From the NCBI GenBank assembly GCA_964418595.1, contig CAYQMF010000190.1:1-8199 (forward strand): a DNA stretch of 8,199 nucleotides, written 5' to 3'. This stretch comes from CAYQMF01 sp964418595. Its GTDB lineage: Bacteria > Planctomycetota > UBA1135 > UBA2386. This document shows positions 4,019-8,199 of the stretch, in pieces (positions within the stretch are counted from its first letter, which is position 1; each line of letters opens with the position of its first letter). Under the pieces are notes generated by a model that saw nothing but the letters and a program-made list of their open reading frames with translations, searched no databases and was not told the DNA's origin. The position numbers and the translations under genes were made by a program.

Positions 4019-6832
4019 ATGGCCACGTTTCCTGTCCGCGTCGTGTCGCTCGCGAGCATCCTGCTCGCCCTCTCCGCCTGCCACTCCAAGCGCTCACCGG
4101 CCACGCTGCAGGCGACTGGCGAGACCGGGGTGATCGACAAGCACCTCGACCATGCGGCCATCGCCGCGGGTCAGGTGTCGCTCGACGCGGCGCTTGCGCA
4201 CGGCCGCCTTCTGTTTGGCGCGAACTTCAACACGCTCGACGGTGGCGGCCGGCCGGAGACCACGGGGACCGGCGATCGGCGCGCGCGGCGCAAGGAGCCG
4301 CAGAACTTCAACCGGCTGTCGGCGCCCGACGCCAACTCGTGTGCGGGGTGTCACAACGCGCCGTTCGTGGGGGGCGGTGGCGACAACGTGGCCAACGTGT
4401 TCGTGCTCGCCCACCGGTTGCCGCACCTCAACTTCGACGGCGGCGAGGGCGACGCCTTCCAGCAGCACACGCTCGACTCGGTCGCCAACGAGCGCAACAC
4501 GCTCGGCATGTTCGGCGCGGGCTTCATCGAACTGCTCGCGCGCGAGATGACCGCGAGCCTGCAGGCGCAGCGCGCCGAGGCGGAGGCGCAGGCGCGCAGC
4601 ACGAACACGCCGGTCACCAGGAACCTGGTGGCGAAGGGCGTGGCTTTCGGCAGCCTCGTCGCGAACCCGGACGGGACGTTCGACACGGCGGGGGTCGCGG
4701 GCGTGAACAAGGACCTCGTGATCCGGCCCTTCCACCAGAAGGGCGTGGTCGTGTCGCTGCGCGAGTTCACCAACAACGCGATGAACCACCACCACGGCAT
4801 GCAGTCCGTGGAGCGCTTCGGCAAGGACGTCGACGCCGACCGCGACGACGTGTTCAACGAACTGAGCGACGGCGACATCACCGCCACCGCCCTGTTCCAG
4901 GCGACGCTGACGGCGCCCGGGCGGACGTTGCCTGGCGACCCGGCGATGCGCGCGGCGGTCGACCGCGGCGAGGTCGTGTTCGCGCAGATCGGCTGCGCCG
5001 TCTGCCACGTGCCGGAGCTGCTGCTGACGAGCCCGATGTTCAGCGAGCCGAACCCGTACAACCCCGCGGGGAACATGCGCGTCGGCGCTGGCCCGGCGTT
5101 CGAGGTCGATCTCACCAAGGCCGGCGCCGGCCCGCACCTGGCACGCGAGGCCGATGGCAGCGTGATCGTGCGCGCCTACACCGACCTCAAGCGCCACGAC
5201 ATGGGCCCTGCCCTGAACAACGAGAAGGTCGTGCAGGGCGGCGTGCCGACCTCGGTCTTCCTCACGAAGAAGCTTTGGGGGATGGCGAACGAGCCGCCCT
5301 ACATGCACCACGGCCGCGCGCTCACCATCGACGCCGCCATCCGCATGCACGGCGGCGAGGCCGACGCGGCGCAGCAGGCGTACGCGGCCCTCTCCGACGC
5401 CGACCGCGCGTCGGTCGTCGAGTTCCTGCAGACCCTGCAGACGCGCGAGCCCGGTAGCGCCGCGAACGTGATCGAAGGCCCTTCCACCGCGCGCCTGGGC
5501 GACGACCCGGCGGCGCCCGTGCACCTGAACCAGGCCGACATCGAGGCCGGCCGCGTCTCGGCCGACGCGCTCTTTGCGCACGGCAAGCTCCTGTTCAGCG
5601 CCAACTTCAACGAGCTGGATGGCGCGGGCCGCCCAGGCTCCACCGGCACCGGCGCGCCGCGCCCGATCCGCACCGGGATCCAGAGCTTCAACCGCCTGTC
5701 CGGCCCCGACGCGAACTCATGCGCCGGATGCCACAACATGCCCGGCCCCGGCGGTGGCGGCGACAACGTCGCCAACGTGTTCGTGCTGGCGCAGCGCCTG
5801 CCGCACGTGAACTTCGACGCCGGCGCCGGCGACGGCTTCGTCTTCCGCCATCTCGACGATGTCGGCAACGAGCGCAACACGCTCGGCATGTGGGGGTCGG
5901 GCTACGTCGAACTGCTGGCGCGCGAGATGACGCGCGAGCTGGCCGGCCAGCGCGAGGCCGCCAGGCAGCGGGCCCAGGCCGCGGGCGTCAGCGTGACGGT
6001 GGCGCTCAGCGCCAAGGGCGTGGGCTTCGGCTCGCTGACCGCGCACGCCGACGGCGCGGTCGACCTGCGCGCGGTGAGCGGCATCGACTTCGACCTCGTC
6101 CTGCGCCCGTTCCACCAGAAGGGCGTGGTCGTGTCGCTGCGCGAGTTCACGAACAACGCGATGAACCACCACCACGGCATCCAGACGCGCGAGCGCTTCG
6201 GCGCCGGGATCGACGCCGACCGCGACGGCATGGCCGACGAGCTGACCGAGGGCGACGTCACCGCGGTGGCGATCTACCAGGCACTGCTGAAGGTGCCGAC
6301 GCAGAAGCTGCCCACGGACGCTGGTGCCCGGCGCGCGGTGGACCTCGGTAGCGTGCTGTTCGGCCGCGTCGGTTGTGCGGTGTGCCACGTGCCGTCGCTG
6401 CCGCTCGACAGCGCGGTGTTCAGCGAGCCCAGCCCGTTCAACCCCGCCGGCAACCAGCGCCTGGCCGACGTGAGTGCGCCCGTGCAGGTCGACCTCAACG
6501 GCAACGGTCCCGCGCCGCGCCTCGCCGCCGACAAGGACGGCCGCACGCACGTGCCCCTGTTCTCCGACCTCAAGCGCCACTACCTCGGCCCGGAGTGCGA
6601 CAACGAGAAGCTGGTGCAGGCCAACGTGGCGACGGGCCTGTTCCTCACCAAGAAGCTGTGGGGCTTCGCCAGCGAGCCGCCTTTCATGCACCACGGTCGC
6701 GCACTGACGATCACGGAGGCGATCGAGATGCACGGTGGTGAGGCGAGCGACGCGCGCGCCGCGTTCCGGCTGCTCGCGCCCACGGAGAAGGCCGCGCTGA
6801 TCGACTTCCTGAAGACCCTGCAGGTCGAGTAG
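4019..6832 (+). CDS. Tetrahaem c-type lipoprotein made of two tandem DHOR-like (di-haem oxidoreductase) units
   Basis: This is a 937-residue protein. The N-terminus is a lipoprotein signal (MATFPVRVVSLASILLALSAC, lipobox LSAC, lipidated Cys21), so it is probably membrane-anchored outside the cytoplasm. Two homologous units follow, residues about 42-474 and 502-935. Each has two CxxCH haem c sites: C108-H112 and C326-H330 in unit 1, C568-H572 and C786-H790 in unit 2. Shared motifs are FNRLSxPDANSCAGCHN, GGGGDNVANVFVLA, FHQKGVVVSLREFTNNAMNHHHG, FLTKKLWG, a closing MHHGRALTI with HGGEA, and FLxTLQ. These fit the putative di-haem peroxidase/oxidoreductase family DHOR (PF06537, COG3488), related to bacterial cytochrome c peroxidases. 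Typical members have one such unit, so this is a double-length fusion. Residues 475-501 form a Pro/Ala/Gly-rich linker. The substrate is unknown; redox or electron-transfer function is inferred from the haem sites. It is divergent from the Gfo/Idh gene. Confidence 0.92.
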   Translation: MATFPVRVVSLASILLALSACHSKRSPATLQATGETGVIDKHLDHAAIAAGQVSLDAALAHGRLLFGANFNTLDGGGRPETTGTGDRRARRKEPQNFNRLSAPDANSCAGCHNAPFVGGGGDNVANVFVLAHRLPHLNFDGGEGDAFQQHTLDSVANERNTLGMFGAGFIELLAREMTASLQAQRAEAEAQARSTNTPVTRNLVAKGVAFGSLVANPDGTFDTAGVAGVNKDLVIRPFHQKGVVVSLREFTNNAMNHHHGMQSVERFGKDVDADRDDVFNELSDGDITATALFQATLTAPGRTLPGDPAMRAAVDRGEVVFAQIGCAVCHVPELLLTSPMFSEPNPYNPAGNMRVGAGPAFEVDLTKAGAGPHLAREADGSVIVRAYTDLKRHDMGPALNNEKVVQGGVPTSVFLTKKLWGMANEPPYMHHGRALTIDAAIRMHGGEADAAQQAYAALSDADRASVVEFLQTLQTREPGSAANVIEGPSTARLGDDPAAPVHLNQADIEAGRVSADALFAHGKLLFSANFNELDGAGRPGSTGTGAPRPIRTGIQSFNRLSGPDANSCAGCHNMPGPGGGGDNVANVFVLAQRLPHVNFDAGAGDGFVFRHLDDVGNERNTLGMWGSGYVELLAREMTRELAGQREAARQRAQAAGVSVTVALSAKGVGFGSLTAHADGAVDLRAVSGIDFDLVLRPFHQKGVVVSLREFTNNAMNHHHGIQTRERFGAGIDADRDGMADELTEGDVTAVAIYQALLKVPTQKLPTDAGARRAVDLGSVLFGRVGCAVCHVPSLPLDSAVFSEPSPFNPAGNQRLADVSAPVQVDLNGNGPAPRLAADKDGRTHVPLFSDLKRHYLGPECDNEKLVQANVATGLFLTKKLWGFASEPPFMHHGRALTITEAIEMHGGEASDARAAFRLLAPTEKAALIDFLKTLQVE
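4142..5440 (+). repeat. Internal gene duplication, unit 1 (encodes di-haem unit 1)
   Basis: First copy of a long in-frame duplication within the tetrahaem lipoprotein gene, running from HLDHAAIAAG to FLQTLQ. Corresponding codons in the second copy lie exactly 1380 bases downstream from the start of the unit through the second haem site. After that the offset is 1383 because unit 2 has one extra codon before the FLTKKLWG motif. Nucleotide similarity is very uneven along the unit. Confidence 0.9.
5522..6823 (+). repeat. Internal gene duplication, unit 2 (encodes di-haem unit 2)
   Basis: Second copy, from HLNQADIEAG to FLKTLQ, ending two codons before the stop. All four haem-binding half-sites and the MNHHHG, LKRH and MHHGRAL motifs are kept, so there is no sign that either copy has decayed. 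Silent-site divergence over most of the unit suggests an old duplication; the block at 6110-6180 is an exception. Confidence 0.9.
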
Positions 6833-6854
6833 GGACCCGCGGAGCCCCGCTACT
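6828..6854. terminator. Weak stem spanning the two convergent stop codons
   Basis: AGTAG (6828-6832) pairs with CTACT (6850-6854), and two more G-C pairs can form past a one-base bulge. The stems contain the TAG stops of the tetrahaem lipoprotein and DUF5329 genes, which lie only 17 bases apart. There is no T-run on either strand. It might act as a shared bidirectional end, but the pairing may simply follow from two facing TAG stops. Confidence 0.2.
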
Positions 6855-8139
6855 TGCGCGGCGTCTCGGTGCGGAGGCGGGCGACCTCCTCGGTGAGCCA
6901 CTCCGCGAGGGGGCGCTCGGTGCCCTCGGCGGTGCGGACGACGTAGGGCTGCCCGGTGGTCGACGAGCGGGTGCCCACGACCGCGATGAACTCCTCAGCC
7001 GTGCCGATGCGGGAGCGCTCCTCTCCGTACTTGCTGCGGAGGAGCTGGGCCGCGGCCGCCCCGCCGTGCGTCGAGCCGTTGCGCACGAAGGTGAGCGGCG
7101 AGGTCTGCACGACGTCGAGGAGGCGATCGATGAGTTCGCGTTCGCGGGTCGTGAGGACGGCGAGGCTCAGGGTCGCGTAGTCCTCACCCAGGAGCGAGTT
7201 GAGCAGGCGCTCGACGGTGAGCGTGTACGTGGTTCCGGCGTAGACGAAAGCGAGTTCGTCCCCGGCCCGCGCAAAGCGGGTGCTCACCAGCGTGTCGTGG
7301 TCCGCTGTCGTCAGCCCGATCGCCACGCGGCCGCCGCTGATGTCGCCGAGCCGCACGCGCAAGTACTCGGCAGTTCCCGGCAGGAACCGCGTCGCGCGCT
7401 GGCCGACCTCGAACTCCTCGCGCCCTTGCGGGCAGAGTCGCTCGGGCCGGGCGCGCAGTGCGAACCTCGGCGCGTCGGGATCCGTGCGCGCCGTGATCTC
7501 GAGCGTGCCCTGTGCGAGCCATGCCTCCGCGATGTCCTTGGTGACATCGAGCCTGGCACCACAGTTCTCGCTCCTGGCAAGCGGGATCTCTCGCTCGCCG
7601 AGCCTCGCCGTGGCGTCCACCGTGGGCTTCTGGACCAGGAGGTCGATGTCGATGCGGAGAACCTCGCGGGGCGAGAGCCAATCCGCCGACGCCGACTCGA
7701 TGCGCTCGGTGCGATCTGCGGTGTGGACGAGCAGGCTCGGCCTGCGGGCGGTTGCCACGAGCGAGTACGCGATGGGCACGCTCGTCGCGACGGCACCGTC
7801 GGCCGCTTCGGCGCAGACGTACAGGGTGCCGCTGGCCCCCGGTGCCGATGCGAGCGCCATCACGCCCGGATCGGCGAGGTTGAGCTGCCAGGTGCCGGCG
7901 CCCGTGGCGACGAGCGGGACGCGCGTCTTCGTCGTCGGCGCGCGCGCGAGCCACACGCCAACCGGGACGCCGCCCGCCACCGTTGCCGTGAGCAGCGCGT
8001 TGCGCCCGGGCGGGAGCGGAAGGACCAGGGCATCGGGCACGGCGGTGACCTGGACCCGCAGTTGTCCGGACGCCGCGGTGGCAAGCGTCAGGAGGCACGC
8101 GAGACCCGGAGCCGAGAGACGGGAGCGGGGGCTGGCCAT
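6850..8139 (-). CDS. Secreted protein with C-terminal DUF5329-like domain
   Basis: This is a 429-residue protein. The start at ATG 8139 gives a Sec signal peptide (positive SPRSR, hydrophobic LACLLTLATAA, likely cleavage after ASG at residue 25); no good Shine-Dalgarno site precedes it. Residues about 27-130 are beta-rich and Ig-like in character. Residues 131-238 are a second beta-rich part with no recognised motif. Residues 239-331 are a further domain ending GDELAFVYAGTTYTLTVERL and LLGEDYATLSL, which looks like a small beta-barrel followed by a helix. Residues 332-422 match the pattern I associate with DUF5329 (PF17263): LTFVRNG (349-355), LLRSKYG (366-372), IGTAEEFIAVV (378-388), RSSTTGQPYVVR (391-402) and a Trp414 near the end. 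DUF5329 has no established function. The mature protein has three Cys and no catalytic triad that I can identify. It converges with the tetrahaem lipoprotein gene with 17 bases between stops. Export is likely; the role is unknown. Confidence 0.88.
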   Translation of the reverse strand: MASPRSRLSAPGLACLLTLATAASGQLRVQVTAVPDALVLPLPPGRNALLTATVAGGVPVGVWLARAPTTKTRVPLVATGAGTWQLNLADPGVMALASAPGASGTLYVCAEAADGAVATSVPIAYSLVATARRPSLLVHTADRTERIESASADWLSPREVLRIDIDLLVQKPTVDATARLGEREIPLARSENCGARLDVTKDIAEAWLAQGTLEITARTDPDAPRFALRARPERLCPQGREEFEVGQRATRFLPGTAEYLRVRLGDISGGRVAIGLTTADHDTLVSTRFARAGDELAFVYAGTTYTLTVERLLNSLLGEDYATLSLAVLTTRERELIDRLLDVVQTSPLTFVRNGSTHGGAAAAQLLRSKYGEERSRIGTAEEFIAVVGTRSSTTGQPYVVRTAEGTERPLAEWLTEEVARLRTETPRK

Positions 8140-8199
8140 GGGCCCAGGCTAGCCCAGCTTCCGCAGTTCAAGGCACCGAAGGGTTGAGGATCAACGACT

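Noticed and set aside
4094..5581. Minus-strand open frame opposite the tetrahaem lipoprotein (a similar one lies at 5717-6901)
   Set aside because: Both mirror the internal duplication of the real gene and have the Val/Ala/Arg/His-rich composition of a shadow frame.
7066..8187. Plus-strand open frame opposite the DUF5329 gene
   Set aside because: No recognisable domain. The minus strand has a signal peptide, beta-rich domains and the DUF5329 motifs.
8183..8195. GTTGA/TCAAC stem with GGA loop near the right edge
   Set aside because: It has only five base pairs and the sequence ends four bases later, so neither its context nor its role can be judged.
1..8199. Defence system, mobile element, CRISPR array or RNA gene
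   Set aside because: No transposase, integrase, terminal repeats, spaced direct repeats or tRNA/rRNA-like sequence is visible. The NYN protein alone is not evidence of a defence locus.

Overview
This is a GC-rich chromosomal window with dense coding. It holds five complete protein genes and the 3' end of a sixth. The genes most resemble those of a Planctomycetota bacterium or a similar GC-rich environmental lineage. The pointers are a cut-off C-terminal module of a type common at the ends of planctomycete secreted proteins, a Tat-exported Gfo/Idh/MocA oxidoreductase, a DHOR-type multihaem lipoprotein, and weak or absent Shine-Dalgarno sites in front of several genes. The assignment is inference; the window has no rRNA or other marker gene.

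Layout, left to right. Bases 1-284 (+) are the end of a probable secreted or surface protein. Bases 328-1311 (+) encode an aldo/keto reductase with a complete catalytic tetrad. Convergent to it, 1330-2181 (-) encodes a NYN (PIN-like) nuclease-type protein with a C-terminal OST-HTH/LOTUS-type domain and a basic tail. A 218-base gap (2182-2399) follows. It has no convincing gene, but it contains a perfect 12-bp hairpin, a 13-base dyad, smaller hairpins and a strongly strand-asymmetric C-rich leader. Bases 2400-3860 (-) encode a Tat-signal Gfo/Idh/MocA oxidoreductase. Across a 158-base divergent spacer, 4019-6832 (+) encodes a large lipoprotein made of two tandem copies of a di-haem DHOR-like unit, giving four CxxCH haem sites. 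Convergent to it, 6850-8139 (-) encodes a secreted protein ending in a DUF5329-like domain.

How the genes relate. Most neighbours are convergent or divergent, so this is not one operon and no joint pathway is evident. Four of the six products (the partial protein, Gfo/Idh, the tetrahaem lipoprotein and the DUF5329 protein) are predicted to act outside the cytoplasm. The aldo/keto reductase and the NYN protein are cytoplasmic. I see no mobile element, CRISPR array, tRNA, rRNA, phage gene or defence island. The most notable item is the internally duplicated tetrahaem lipoprotein. Its halves are exactly in register over most of their length (period 460 codons) and share a block that is nearly identical even at silent sites. 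The second is the structured, C-skewed gap at 2182-2399.
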